The notes under the pieces are model-generated. The model saw only the letters and a program-made list of their open reading frames with translations. It did not search any database and was not told the origin of the DNA. The position numbers and the translations under genes were made by a program. From WRAV01 sp050950205 (GTDB lineage Bacteria; Bacillota; Clostridia; Oscillospirales; Ruminococcaceae): a stretch of DNA of 64,000 bases. This document shows, piece by piece, positions 1 to 8,932 of the stretch (positions are counted from its first letter, which is position 1; the number at the start of each line of letters is the position of its first letter). The DNA is taken from the NCBI GenBank assembly GCA_050950205.1, contig JBMNHF010000016.1, positions 1 to 64,000 on the forward strand. The letters run 5' to 3'.

Positions 1-1134
1 TTGATGATGAAGGGCGCACTGCTCTTTATTGCCGTATTCGCACTGTCTATGCTGGTCATTCCCATGATTGCCGTGGGCTATCCCACCCATTCCGCAGGAG
101 AGCCTGGGTCGGTCATTCACACCCCTCAACAGTTGCCTGCGCAAACACAGCCAACACTGCCCCCAACGGCAGCAGAAGAAGAGGATACCTTAGTGGCGCC
201 GCAAGCACCACCTGCGTTTCCGGTGGGGGAGGAGCCGGCTACCTCCTCGGCTGTGCTGGGGGTGGAGGCTTTTCGGCTGCTGGATGAAAGCACAGGGGAA
301 ATTCATACCGTTTTGGTGCAGGATTATATCCGGGGAGCGGTGGCCGCCGAGATGCCGGCATCCTTTCACAGCGAGGCTCTCAAGGCTCAGGCGGTGGCGG
401 CTCACACCTATGCCCTGCACCACCACCGGACTCAGATGGAAAACCCCGACCCCGAGCTGAAGGGGGCAGATTTCAAGGTAGATCCTTCCAACATGAAGGT
501 ATATATTACCGAAGAAACAGCCCGCGCTTTTTACGGGGACAAGGCGGACGAGTATTGGGAAAAGGTCCTGCGCTGCCGCAGACAGTGTGGCCCATCTGGT
601 GTTGGAGTATGACGGCGAGCCCATTGCGGCGGCCTATCACGCCATCTCTTCGGGGGTGACGGAGGATGCCTCCAACGTCTGGGAGGGGGATGGGGTTCCC
701 TATCTGCGTCCCGCCAACAGCGAGGGGGACTACCGTGGCCCCCGACTACGAAACGGAGGAGGAGTTTCCCTATGAGGAGCTGAAAAGGGCTGCTGCTGGG
801 TGCATATCCCGAACTCGGATCTTTCGGGGCCGGCGGATACCTGGTTTGGAGCCATGGAGCGCTCGCCCTCCGGCTATATCGTCTCCATCGAGGTGGGGGG
901 AAAGATCCTCCACGGCAAAGATATCCGCACAGCTGCTGGATCTGCGCTCCCACAATTTTTGATGTGGTGGATACCGGCAGCAGCTTTCTTTTTGTGGTTT
1001 ACGGCTATGGCCACGGGGTGGGGCTTTCTCAGTACGGGGCGGATTTTATGGCCCGGCAGGGAGCGGATTTTGAGGAGATTTTGGCCAACTACTACAGCGG
1101 GGCCATCTTAACACAGGTGGTGCTGCCGGAGTAA
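1..1134 (+). pseudogene. spoIID: Stage II sporulation protein D (SpoIID/LytB family), frameshifted
   Basis: SpoIID is a membrane-anchored lytic transglycosylase that degrades septal peptidoglycan during engulfment of the forespore. The first ~25 residues form a membrane anchor, a Pro/Thr-rich linker follows, and the catalytic domain is seen in pieces: EMPASFHSEALKAQAVAAHTYAL in the first frame (catalytic Glu within AAEMP), EYDGEPIAAAYHAISSG in a second, and GHGVGLSQYGA near the end in a third. Reading frame changes at about 585, 735, 790 and 930-965, so at least four indels are needed to restore it. The start is one of the tandem TTG/ATG codons at bases 1-9; its ribosome site lies outside the window. 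The order of motifs is intact and no nonsense substitutions are apparent, so sequence error is as likely as true loss. Confidence 0.8.
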
Positions 1135-1222
1135 AGAGGCTTTATAAAGTAAGGCGCTGTGGTAGGATTATATGGAAATATAGGAAGTTTTTATTTAAAA
1201 CTGCCAAATTCATTGTGGCTAC

Positions 1223-1251
1223 TTGCACCGGCTGATTTTCCGCGCTATACT
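1223..1251 (+). promoter_or_regulatory. Sigma-A type promoter of the gcv operon
   Basis: TTGCAC (1223-1228), a 17-base spacer and TATACT (1246-1251) lie about 45 bases before the glycine riboswitch, in the right place and orientation to drive riboswitch-gcvT. Confidence 0.6.
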
Positions 1252-1296
1252 GGAAATCATACACATAGAATAGCGATTTCCACGATTATAGGGAAC

Positions 1297-1480
1297 AAAA
1301 TCCGGGAGATGCCCCGCTGCTGCCGAGCCGAAGGGAAACCACCAAAATTCAGGCAAAGGACCGGATTTGGACGTTGCTTTGGAGAGTCATTCCATTGTGA
1401 CACCGAAAAAGCAGGCCTGGACAGGAAATTGGCGAACAGCCACTGCGGGTTAATCTTCAGGTGCCAAGACGGAGGCGTGG
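1297..1480 (+). promoter_or_regulatory. Tandem glycine riboswitch (gcvT leader)
   Basis: Two adjacent glycine aptamers are visible. In the first, the P1 arms AAATCCGG (about 1298-1305) and CCGGATTT (1361-1368) pair around the conserved GGGAGA, GCCGAAGGG and CAGGCAAAGGACC elements. The second follows after a short linker, with GGAGAG (1381-1386), ACACCGAAAAAGCA (about 1400-1413) and a degenerate CTTCAGGTGCCAAGAC (about 1455-1470). Tandem aptamers of this kind classically switch gcv operons on when glycine is abundant. A small hairpin with a T run (1475-1501) follows and is a plausible expression platform. Confidence 0.88.
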
Positions 1481-1502
1481 CTGCACGCACCCGTTCTTTT
1501 TT
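1475..1502 (+). terminator. Riboswitch expression-platform hairpin
   Basis: GCGTG (1475-1479) and CACGC (1484-1488) form a short stem, followed by a stretch ending in TTCTTTTTTT. It lies between the second glycine aptamer and the gcvT ribosome site (AAGGAGG, 1521-1527), so it is probably the conditional terminator of the glycine riboswitch. The stem is short. Confidence 0.5.
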
Positions 1503-1535
1503 TGCATTTTCACCGATTTAAAGGAGGTTTTTTAC

Positions 1536-2625
1536 ATGGAGTTAAAAACAACCCCTGTATCCCCGACATCTGTCGGCGGGGGGTAAAATGGTGCCCTTTG
1601 CGGGCTACCTGCTGCCGGGTGCAGTACTCCTCCATCATTGCGGAACATCAGGCGGTGCGCACCGCCGCCGGATTGTTTGATGTTTCCCATATGGGAGAAT
1701 TTCTGGTAGAAGGTCCCTCCGCTCAGGAGGCTCTGGACCGCATTTTTGACCAACACCGTAGCCGGTATGGCGGATGGGAAGATTCGCTACTCCCCCATGT
1801 GCTACGAAAGTGGCGGCACCGTGGACGATCTGCTGATCTATCGCCTGTCCTCTCAGTGCTATATGCTGGTGGTCAACGCTGCCTGCCGGGAAAAGGACTT
1901 TAAGCATATGCAGGAGCATCTCATCGAAGGGGCCACCTTAACCGATGTGTCGGAGCAGTATGCCCTACTGGCGCTTCAGGGCCCCGCTTCCCAAGAAATT
2001 CTCTCCAAGTTGACCGAGCAGCAACACATTCCCTCCAAGTATTACTCCTTTACCGAAACGGCTGTGGTGGCAGGAAAACCCTGCCTGATTTCCCGCACCG
2101 GTTACACCGGTGAGGACGGATTTGAACTGTACTGTGCTCCCGAGGATGCCTGCCACCTTTGGGATGCTCTGATGGAAGCCGGACAAGGCTTTGGCCTTTT
2201 GCCCTGCGGCCTGGGTGCCAGGGATACCCTGCGTCTGGAAGCGGGGATGCCTCTTTACGGCCATGAACTCAGCCCCAGCATCTCCCCCTTTGGAGTGCGG
2301 TTTGGGTTTTGCCGTCAAGCTAAACAAAGCAGAAGACTTCCCGGAAAGGCTGCTTATGTCCCAGCCTCAAAAGCGAATTCGCGTTGGGATTAAAGTGGAC
2401 CGGACGAGGCATTGTGTGCGGGAAAATTGCGAGGTTTTCCTGGGACGGGGAAAAAGTGGGCATTACCACATCGGGAACCCACAGCCCTTACCTGGGATAT
2501 CCCATCGCCATGGCTTTGCTGCAAAACGGCGACTATCCTCCCGAAACCTCCCATCGAAGTGGACGTGAGGGGCCGTCGGGTGGAAGCGGTCATCACCCCC
2601 ATGCCCTTCTATAAAAAAAGCATAA
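1536..2625 (+). pseudogene. gcvT: Aminomethyltransferase, glycine cleavage T protein, frameshifted
   Basis: GcvT moves the aminomethyl group carried by GcvH to tetrahydrofolate, releasing ammonia. The ATG at 1536 has a strong AAGGAGG site. Read literally it stops within 20 codons, because the PLYPRHL region near 1557 lacks a base in a C run. Recognisable blocks then appear in alternating frames: VPFAGYLLPVQYSSI, AGLFDVSHMGEF, LLALQGPASQEIL, ISRTGYTGEDGFELY, LGARDTLRLEAGMPLYGHEL and TSGTHSPYLGYPIA. These follow full-length GcvT in order, so the whole gene of about 360 codons is present but with perhaps six or more indels. It is first in a gcvT-gcvH-gcvPA-gcvPB operon. Confidence 0.85.
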
Positions 2626-2744
2626 CAAACAGAATCCCCGTTCAGAAGAACACAGGCCGGGCGGCAAATTCATCTTCTGCCCGCCGGGTGCGTCCCTGAT
2701 TGAATGAGGGTTCTAAAAAAGTATAAATTCAGGAGGCTATCACC

Positions 2745-3122
2745 ATGAACAATCCTGCGAATCTTTCGTACACCAAATCCATGAGTGGGCTGGAAGAATT
2801 GGACGATGATGTAGTTCGGATTGACTCACCGATTTTTGCCAGGATTCCTTGGAGATATTGTCTTTGTCAACCTGCCTTCGGTGGGGGACGAGGTTGTGGC
2901 CGGCGAGAGCCTGGGGGATGTGGAAAGCGTCAAGGCGGTTTCTGATATTTACAGCCCTGTCACGGTGTGGTCCGCGCGATCAACGAGGAGCTGTTGGACA
3001 CCCCCGAGGCCATCAACGACAACCCCTACGAGGCTTGGCTGGTGGAAGTGGAAAACATCACCGAGCGGGAGGAAACCCTCAGCGCCGAAGGGTACGAAAC
3101 CTTTTGTCAGACCGAAGAGTAA
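2745..3122 (+). pseudogene. gcvH: Glycine cleavage H protein, frameshifted
   Basis: GcvH is the lipoyl carrier that shuttles the aminomethyl intermediate between P and T proteins. The ATG at 2745 follows AGGAGG (2731-2736). The reconstructed protein is about 125 residues, the normal family length. It contains the lipoylation segment GDVESVKAVSD, whose lysine carries lipoate, and ends with a typical acidic tail. Frame changes occur near 2780 (where a base is missing before the expected HEW), near 2825 and near 2970. The lipoyl site itself is read correctly. Confidence 0.85.
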
Positions 3123-3152
3123 GGTTCGTCATTAAAAAATAAGGAGAAACGC

Positions 3153-4473
3153 ATGTCAGGATACCTTCCTGCCACCGATGTGCAGCGGGATGAGATGCTG
3201 GCCGCCTTGGGTCTGTCTCATTTAGACGCCCTTTATGGCCATATTCCCGACACTGTCAAGCGTGTGGAGCAGCTGGACCATTCCCGAGGAGCCTCCGAGC
3301 TGGAGATTCGTCGAAAGATGGAGGCCCTTGCGGCAAAAAATACCGTCTTCCCCACCCTGTTCCGGGGAGCAGGCGCCTACCGGCATTACATTCCCGCCAT
3401 GGTGGGAGCGGTCACCTCCCGGGAGGAGTTTGTCACCGCCTACACTCCCTACCAGGCGGAGATTAGTCAGGGGATTTTGCAGTCCATCTTTGAGTATCAG
3501 ACCATGATATGTGAGTTGACTGGGATGGACGTTTCCAATGCCTCGGTTTACGGACGGAGCCAGCGCCGCTGCCGAGGCTGCTCCATGTGCCGGGAGAAAA
3601 AGCGCCAGACGGTGCTGATTTCGGCCGCAGCCCACCCCCGACACCATTCAGGTGGTCACCACCTACACCGAGGCCGCCGGAGGCAAGGTGCTGCTCCTTC
3701 CCGTCAAGGACGGGGTCACCGATTTGGAGGCTCTGGAGTCCCTGCTGGATGAGAGAGCGCCTGCGTCTACATCCAATCCCCCAACTTTTTTTGGTCTGGT
3801 TGAGGATTGGGAAAAAGCTGCCCGGTTGGCACACGATAAAAAGGCCAAGCTCATTGCCGGCTGCAACCCTTTGCCCTGATGCTGTACCGCTCCCCCGAGA
3901 GAGTGCGGTGCCGATATCGCCGTAGGGGAAGGCCAGCCCTTGGGGATGCCCTAAGCTTTGGAGGGCCATACCTAGGCTTTATGGCCTGCACCCAAGCCCT
4001 GACCCGCAAGCTGCCCGGCCGCATTGTGGGCCAGACCACCGACCTGGACGGCAAACGCTGCTTTGTCCTTACCCTGCAGGCCCGGGAGCAGCATATCCGC
4101 CGGGAAAAGGCAAGCTCCAATGTCTGCTCCAATCAGGCCCACTGTGCCCTGACCGCCTCGGTCTATATGGCCACCATGGGGGAAGAAGGGATGACGAAGG
4201 TGGCCCAGCAGTGCCGGACCAAGGCCCATTATGCCGCCCAAAAAATTTCTGCCCTGCCCGGCTTTGAGCTGGTGTATCCGGGGGAATTTTTCCACGAGTT
4301 TTGTCACCCTGTGCCCCATTTCCGCCGAGGAGCTAAACACCCGTCTGGCCGAAAACGGCATTTTGGGTGGATTGCCTCTAAAGGGAAACCAAATTCTTTG
4401 GTGCTGCACCGAAATGAACACCAAGGAAGAAATTGATTTGCTAATCAGCATCTTAGGGGAGGTGGCGAAGTGA
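3153..4473 (+). pseudogene. gcvPA: Glycine dehydrogenase (decarboxylating) subunit 1, frameshifted
   Basis: This is the N-terminal half of the two-subunit P protein, which decarboxylates glycine with pyridoxal phosphate and loads GcvH. The first 130 residues from ATG 3153 are intact and typical, with PTLFRGAGAYRHYIPAMV, FVTAYTPYQAEISQG and FEYQTMICELTGMDVSNAS. After about 3550 the frame shifts several times, but later blocks (VVTTYTEAAGGKVLLLPV, SFGGPYLGFMAC, PGRIVGQTTDLDGKRCFVLTLQAREQHIRREKA) keep GcvPA order. The end TGA (4471-4473) overlaps the GTG start of gcvPB, as expected for these coupled subunits. Confidence 0.85.
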
Positions 4474-5925
4474 AGCTGTTGTTTGAGCACAGCAAAAGCC
4501 AGATAACCCAGGTTCTTCCCCCCTGCGACATTCTCAGCAGGAGGTGGCCCCTCTTCCGGCAGAGCTGGGACGAAAGCTTCCACCCCGGTTGCCTCAGATG
4601 AGTGAAAGCGAAGTGGCCCGTCACTACACCCGCCCCTTGCCCGGCAGGTGTTTGGGGTGGGCAGCGGATTTTACCCCTTAGGCTCCTGCACCATGAAGTA
4701 TAACCCCAAACTCAACGAGCAGGTGGCGGCTCTTCCCGCTTTACGGGCATCCATCCTCTTCAGCCGGAGGAAACGGTGCAGGGCTGTCTGGAGGTTTTGG
4801 CTCTGGCGAACGGTATCTTTGCGAGATCACGGTATGGACGCCATGAGCTTTCAGCCGCGGCGGGGGCCCACGGAGAATACGCAGGGCTGCTGCTGATTCG
4901 GGCATACCACCATTCCCGGGGGGATACAAGGCGAACCAACATCATCGTCCCCGATTCCGCCACGGTACCAACCCGGCCAGCGCCGTCATGGCAGGCTTTC
5001 GGGTGATCAATGTGGCCTCCGGGCCGGACGGGTGCGTGGACTTGGAAAAACTGCGGGCTGTTTGTGATGAAAATACCGCAGGGCTGATGCTCACCAACCC
5101 CAACACCCTGGATTGTTTGAAAAGGATATGACAGCCATTGCCGATATCGTTCATAAGGCGGGGGGCCTTGTGTATTACGATGGCGCCAACCTCAACCCCA
5201 TTATGGGAATCATCCGCCCTGGAGATATGGGCTTTGATGTCATCCACCTCAACCTGCACAAAACCTTCTCCACCCCCCACGGGGGCGGAGGCCCCCGGCA
5301 GCCGGCCCGGTGGGCTGCAAGGAGTTTTTGGCCCCCTTCCTGCCCCGGCCTCATCCCGTCCTTTGGGAAGGGGCTTTGACCCTGGAGGAAGACAGGCCCC
5401 AATCGGTGGGAAAGGTGCGCAGCTTTTACGGCAATTTCCCTGTGGTGGTCAAGACGTTGGCCTATATTCTCCGGTTGGGAGCCCAAGGGATTCCCCAGCG
5501 GCAAAGCACGCCGTTCTCAACGCAAACTACCTCAAACAGGGGTTGGCCAAGGACTACGACCTGGCCGTGGATCTGCCCTGTATGCATGAATTTGTGCTGG
5601 GACTCAGCCGCCTAAAGAAGGAAACCGGGGTTTCCGCCATGGATGTGGCCAAGGCCATGTTGGATTACGGCATGCATCCCCCCCCACCATGTACTTCCCC
5701 CTCATTGTGCCGGAGGCCCTGATGTTTGAGCCCACCGAAACCGAAACCAAGGAAACCTTGGATGAGACGATCAAGGTTCTTTCCGCCATTTACCAAAAAG
5801 CTTTGGAGGATCCTCAGGCTCTGCGGGAAGCGCCTCACCACACTGCGGTGCGACGCCCGGACGAAGTTCAGGCGGCTCGCCAGCCGGTGCTTCGGTACCG
5901 GTGGGGAGGACTAGGTCGGTTTTGA
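4470..5925 (+). pseudogene. gcvPB: Glycine dehydrogenase (decarboxylating) subunit 2, frameshifted
   Basis: This is the PLP-binding half of the P protein. The start is GTG 4470, overlapping gcvPA. Family blocks are spread over three frames: FGVGSGFYPLGSCTMKYNPK, the PLP-lysine region HLNLHKTFSTPHGGGGP (about 5250-5300), GYYIL-like text, and C-terminal ending near RPDEVQAARQPVLRY. About six or more indels are needed. The exact stop is uncertain: TAG at 5912-5914 or TGA at 5923-5925, depending on the frame. The catalytic lysine segment is read correctly, so function was present at least recently. Confidence 0.83.
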
Positions 5926-5960
5926 CCTGTGGGAAAAATTCTTTGTTCCGAGGATATTGG

Positions 5961-5994
5961 AAGGCCGGCTGCCCATCGGTGGCCGGCCTTTTTG
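5961..5994 (+). terminator. Intrinsic terminator after gcvPB
   Basis: AAGGCCGGC (5961-5969) and GCCGGCCTT (5982-5990) form a 9-bp GC-rich stem with a 12-base loop, followed by TTT. It separates the gcv operon from sdaAB. Confidence 0.8.
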
Positions 5995-6022
5995 ACAAAA
6001 CAACTGGTAAGCAGGTGTATGG

Positions 6023-6736
6023 ATGGACATTAGTATTTTTGATGTGTTGGGGCCGGTGATGATAGGCCCCTCCAGCTCCCACACAGCGGGGGCGGCTAAG
6101 TTGGCCCGGGCGGCTCGCCAGATTGTGGGGCAACCCTTTTTTCATGTGAAATTTGCCCTCCACGGTTCCTTTGCCGAAACCTATCAGGGTCACGGCACCG
6201 ACCAGGCTCTGGTGGCGGGGGTATTGGGCTTGCGGGAGGATGATGAAAGGCTGCGGGAATCCTTTGAGCTGGCCCGCAAAGCAGGGCTTGGCTTTTCTTT
6301 TTCCCGGGCGGATTTGGGAGATGTTCACCAAAACACGGTAAGCATGACCTTTTACCTTGGGAAGCAGGGGGATCTTGCCACCGCTCCCACCCAGCGGATT
6401 CAGGGCTCTTCCCTGGGGGGAGGCCGGATCCTTGTCACCCGGATTGACAGCTTTGATACCGAAATCTCTCTGGAGGCTCCCACCATTGTGGTGATGCAGA
6501 AGGATCTGCCCGGCGTGGTCAGCTCCGTAACGGCGGCGTTGGCCCATTCGGGAGTCAATATCGGTACCATGCGGGTGAGCCGAACCGCAAAAGGCAAGCT
6601 TGCCTGCTGCGTTTTGGAGACGGACAGCCCGGTGGACAAGGGCATCATTGAGGAAATACGAGCCATGCCCAATATTTTGCACGCCCATGCCATAGCAATG
6701 GAAGAAGAGGAGACCCATTATGTACACCAGCATTGA
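6023..6736 (+). CDS. sdaAB: L-serine dehydratase, iron-sulphur-dependent, beta subunit
   Basis: With the alpha subunit encoded next, this 237-residue protein forms the [4Fe-4S] enzyme that converts L-serine to pyruvate and ammonia in the cytoplasm. The N-terminal domain begins with FDVLGPVMIGPSSSHTAGA, the signature of the SdaAB family. The C-terminal part, about residues 150-225, is an ACT domain (IVVMQKDLPGVVSSVTAAL) that is likely to sense an amino acid. The 17-base overlap with sdaAA implies translational coupling. The position after the glycine cleavage operon fits a glycine-serine-pyruvate route. It is intact, unlike the genes just upstream. Confidence 0.95.
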   Translation: MDISIFDVLGPVMIGPSSSHTAGAAKLARAARQIVGQPFFHVKFALHGSFAETYQGHGTDQALVAGVLGLREDDERLRESFELARKAGLGFSFSRADLGDVHQNTVSMTFYLGKQGDLATAPTQRIQGSSLGGGRILVTRIDSFDTEISLEAPTIVVMQKDLPGVVSSVTAALAHSGVNIGTMRVSRTAKGKLACCVLETDSPVDKGIIEEIRAMPNILHAHAIAMEEEETHYVHQH

Positions 6737-7598
6737 AAGTCTTGTGGCTCTTAGCAAAGAGCGAAAGCACCCCCTTTGGCAGGTGGTGCTGGAGGAGGAA
6801 ATGGCTCTGAGCGGGGCCAGCCGGGAACAGGTGTTGGAACGGTTGCTCCAGCAGTACCAAGTAATGCAGGCCAGCGCCCATCGCGCCTTGGAAGAAGCGC
6901 TGCCCACAGCGGGAAACCTCATCACCGGGGTGGCCAAAACCCACGGCGCCTACGCTTCCCAAGGCAACAGCCTCTGCGGGCCCTTTCTCAACCGCGTGAT
7001 GGCCATGGCCCTTTCGGGCAGCGAGGTCAACGCCTCCATGGGAAAGATCTGCGCAGCTCCCACAGCAGGGTCCTGCGGCATTCTGCCCGCTGTGCTGGTG
7101 GGGCTGCAGGAGCGGGATAACCTGTCCACAGAAACCATCCTGGAAGGTTTGCTGGTAGCTGGTGGCATTGGCGCCGTCATCACCCGCAACGCCACCGTGG
7201 CGGGAGCGGAAGGTGGCTGTCAGGCCGAATGCGGCGTGGCGGCAGCCATGGCGGGGGCGGCGGCGGTACACCTTCAGAGGGGAACCACAGAACAAATGGT
7301 CAACGCTGTCAGCCTTGCATTAATCAATGCCATGGGGCTGGTCTGTGATCCTGTTGCCGGGTTGGTACAGGTGCCCTGTGCTCAGCGCAACGCCTCCCAA
7401 GCGGTCAATGCCCTGCTCTCCGCCGACCTTGCTTTGGGGGGGATGCAGTCCATCATCCCCGCCGATCAGGTGATCGACGCCATGTATCGAGTGGGGAAGA
7501 TGCTTCCCGAGCAGCTGCGGGAGACTGGTCAGGGCGGGATTGCCGCCACCGAGAAGGGCATAGAAATCAGCCATGAGCTGTTCCACTCCAAGGAGTAA
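6720..7598 (+). CDS. sdaAA: L-serine dehydratase, iron-sulphur-dependent, alpha subunit
   Basis: This is the catalytic subunit, 292 residues, the usual family length. It shows GSEVNASMGKICAAPTAGSCG and CDPVAGLVQVPCAQRNA; the cysteines in these blocks are the expected ligands of the catalytic [4Fe-4S] cluster, which is oxygen sensitive and fits an anaerobe. The start ATG lies inside the end of sdaAB, with AGAGG-like text as ribosome site. No terminator is obvious downstream. Confidence 0.95.
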   Translation: MYTSIESLVALSKERKHPLWQVVLEEEMALSGASREQVLERLLQQYQVMQASAHRALEEALPTAGNLITGVAKTHGAYASQGNSLCGPFLNRVMAMALSGSEVNASMGKICAAPTAGSCGILPAVLVGLQERDNLSTETILEGLLVAGGIGAVITRNATVAGAEGGCQAECGVAAAMAGAAAVHLQRGTTEQMVNAVSLALINAMGLVCDPVAGLVQVPCAQRNASQAVNALLSADLALGGMQSIIPADQVIDAMYRVGKMLPEQLRETGQGGIAATEKGIEISHELFHSKE

Positions 7599-7834
7599 AG
7601 GGATTGGGTTTGCCTGTTCCGGCAATTTATAACCTTATGCATAGGCGGATGCCTCTTCAGGGAGGTGGACAATTTGCTATTCAACCTTAACAGTAAAAGC
7701 GCCTTATTTTTGGCACCGCCCTGTAGACTCTTGGCGATTTGGGCAAATTAGTTGTATTTTTACCCCAATTACGCTATAATATTGGATGGTTATGAGTTGT
7801 TAAAACAGCTCAATCAAGGCAAGGGGGGAGTTTT
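7599..7834 (+). other. Intergenic region with promoter for the grpE-like/hsp70 operon
   Basis: This 236-base gap holds no convincing ORF. Near its end TTGTAT (7752-7757), a 17-base spacer and TATAAT (7775-7780) form a good sigma-A promoter about 55 bases before the TTG start at 7835. I found no CIRCE (HrcA) inverted repeat, so heat-shock control of this operon is not supported. Confidence 0.6.
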
Positions 7835-8902
7835 TTGGAGCCTGCAAACAGTCTGCATCGGGCAGAACGTCTGATTCGGGAGCAGGTTTTGGATGGAGAA
7901 GAAACCCCCGAAAAAGTTGCCCTTTCCCTGCCGATGGTTATCGAGCTTTCCAACGGCGCAGTGGCCGATGCCTTCTTTGTTTATGAGGAAGAACCCGGCT
8001 GTGGCAGGCCCTTTGCTTGGGCCAAGGTGGACAGCGCCAAGGAACAGCTTTTGTTTTACGCTCGCTGTCAGGTCTGTGATTTTGCCGGCGAGCATCTTCC
8101 CCCTTTGGGAGAGCCCCTCCACCTCACCCTTTCTCAGCCCCTTACACAGGAAGAGCGGGCCGCCAACATGGGGGAGCTTTGGGAGCGGTATGAAATACTG
8201 CGCTCCTTTGCCTTTACCCCTTCCCCCACCTTAGAGCAGCAGAAGGTGATGGAGGACTGCGCTGCCCTGCTGGAACAACTGGCTTGGCAGGAGCACCGTC
8301 CCTTTTATGGGGCGCTGGCAGCTCCCTTTTTGGACTGGTTGGGTCTGGATTGGGGCCAGAGGCCGCAACGGGAAAAAAACGATGCCTCCATGGAGAATCT
8401 GGCAACAGCAGTGCGGGAACTTTCCCATTTGTTTGTCCGCAAGATTGAGACAGATCGCCACAAGGAAAAGCTGTTTGACCAAATGCACCAGGAGCTACAG
8501 CAATATAAGAACGATCTGCTGGACTGCCTGACCCGTTCCATGGAGGGGGATATCATCAAGCTGATTGATGATGTGGAAAAAACCATGGAGCATTACCGCT
8601 CCCGCCCCTTTACCGACGAAAATTACCAAAGACTTCTTTCTTTATTTGAAGGGGTGGGCACCGATTTGACCGATCTTCTCTACCGCCACGGACTGGAGCC
8701 CTACACCCAGGAAGGGAACGAAGTGGTGGTAGGCCGGCAGAAGATTTTGGCCACCCTTCCCACCCAGGATAAGTCGCAGGATAAAAAGGTGGCGGTTCGG
8801 CACACCAAAGGCTGGGAGAAAAACGGAAAAGTGATCCGGCCCGAGCGGATATCGGTGTATCTCTACACACCGGAAGAGAAGGATGCCGCCGGGGAAGGAT
8901 AA
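7835..8902 (+). CDS. GrpE-like co-chaperone with long unknown N-terminal region
   Basis: This 355-residue protein starts at TTG 7835, directly after a strong AAGGGGGGAG site. The last ~160 residues match the GrpE plan: a charged helix (about 190-240), a four-helix bundle segment (LIDDVEKTMEHYRS, FEGVGTDLTDLLYRHGLEP) and a beta domain ending GWEKNGKVIRPERISVYLY, like the GrpE ending GY..NGR.IRPA.V.V. GrpE releases ADP from Hsp70, and an Hsp70 homologue follows 30 bases downstream, so a dedicated exchange factor is likely. Residues 1-185 match nothing I recognise. Canonical grpE is usually shorter and sits beside hrcA and dnaJ; neither is here, so this is a divergent paralogue. Confidence 0.75.
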   Translation: MEPANSLHRAERLIREQVLDGEETPEKVALSLPMVIELSNGAVADAFFVYEEEPGCGRPFAWAKVDSAKEQLLFYARCQVCDFAGEHLPPLGEPLHLTLSQPLTQEERAANMGELWERYEILRSFAFTPSPTLEQQKVMEDCAALLEQLAWQEHRPFYGALAAPFLDWLGLDWGQRPQREKNDASMENLATAVRELSHLFVRKIETDRHKEKLFDQMHQELQQYKNDLLDCLTRSMEGDIIKLIDDVEKTMEHYRSRPFTDENYQRLLSLFEGVGTDLTDLLYRHGLEPYTQEGNEVVVGRQKILATLPTQDKSQDKKVAVRHTKGWEKNGKVIRPERISVYLYTPEEKDAAGEG

Positions 8903-8932
8903 TTTACAGAAGGATAGAAGGATGGACACGGC

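Noticed and set aside
5771..6937. A 388-codon minus-strand frame over sdaAB
   Set aside because: It crosses a terminator and is antisense to a clear gene; the composition is not protein-like.
7599..7834. CIRCE heat-shock operator before the GrpE-like gene
   Set aside because: The TTAGCACTC/GAGTGCTAA repeat is absent.
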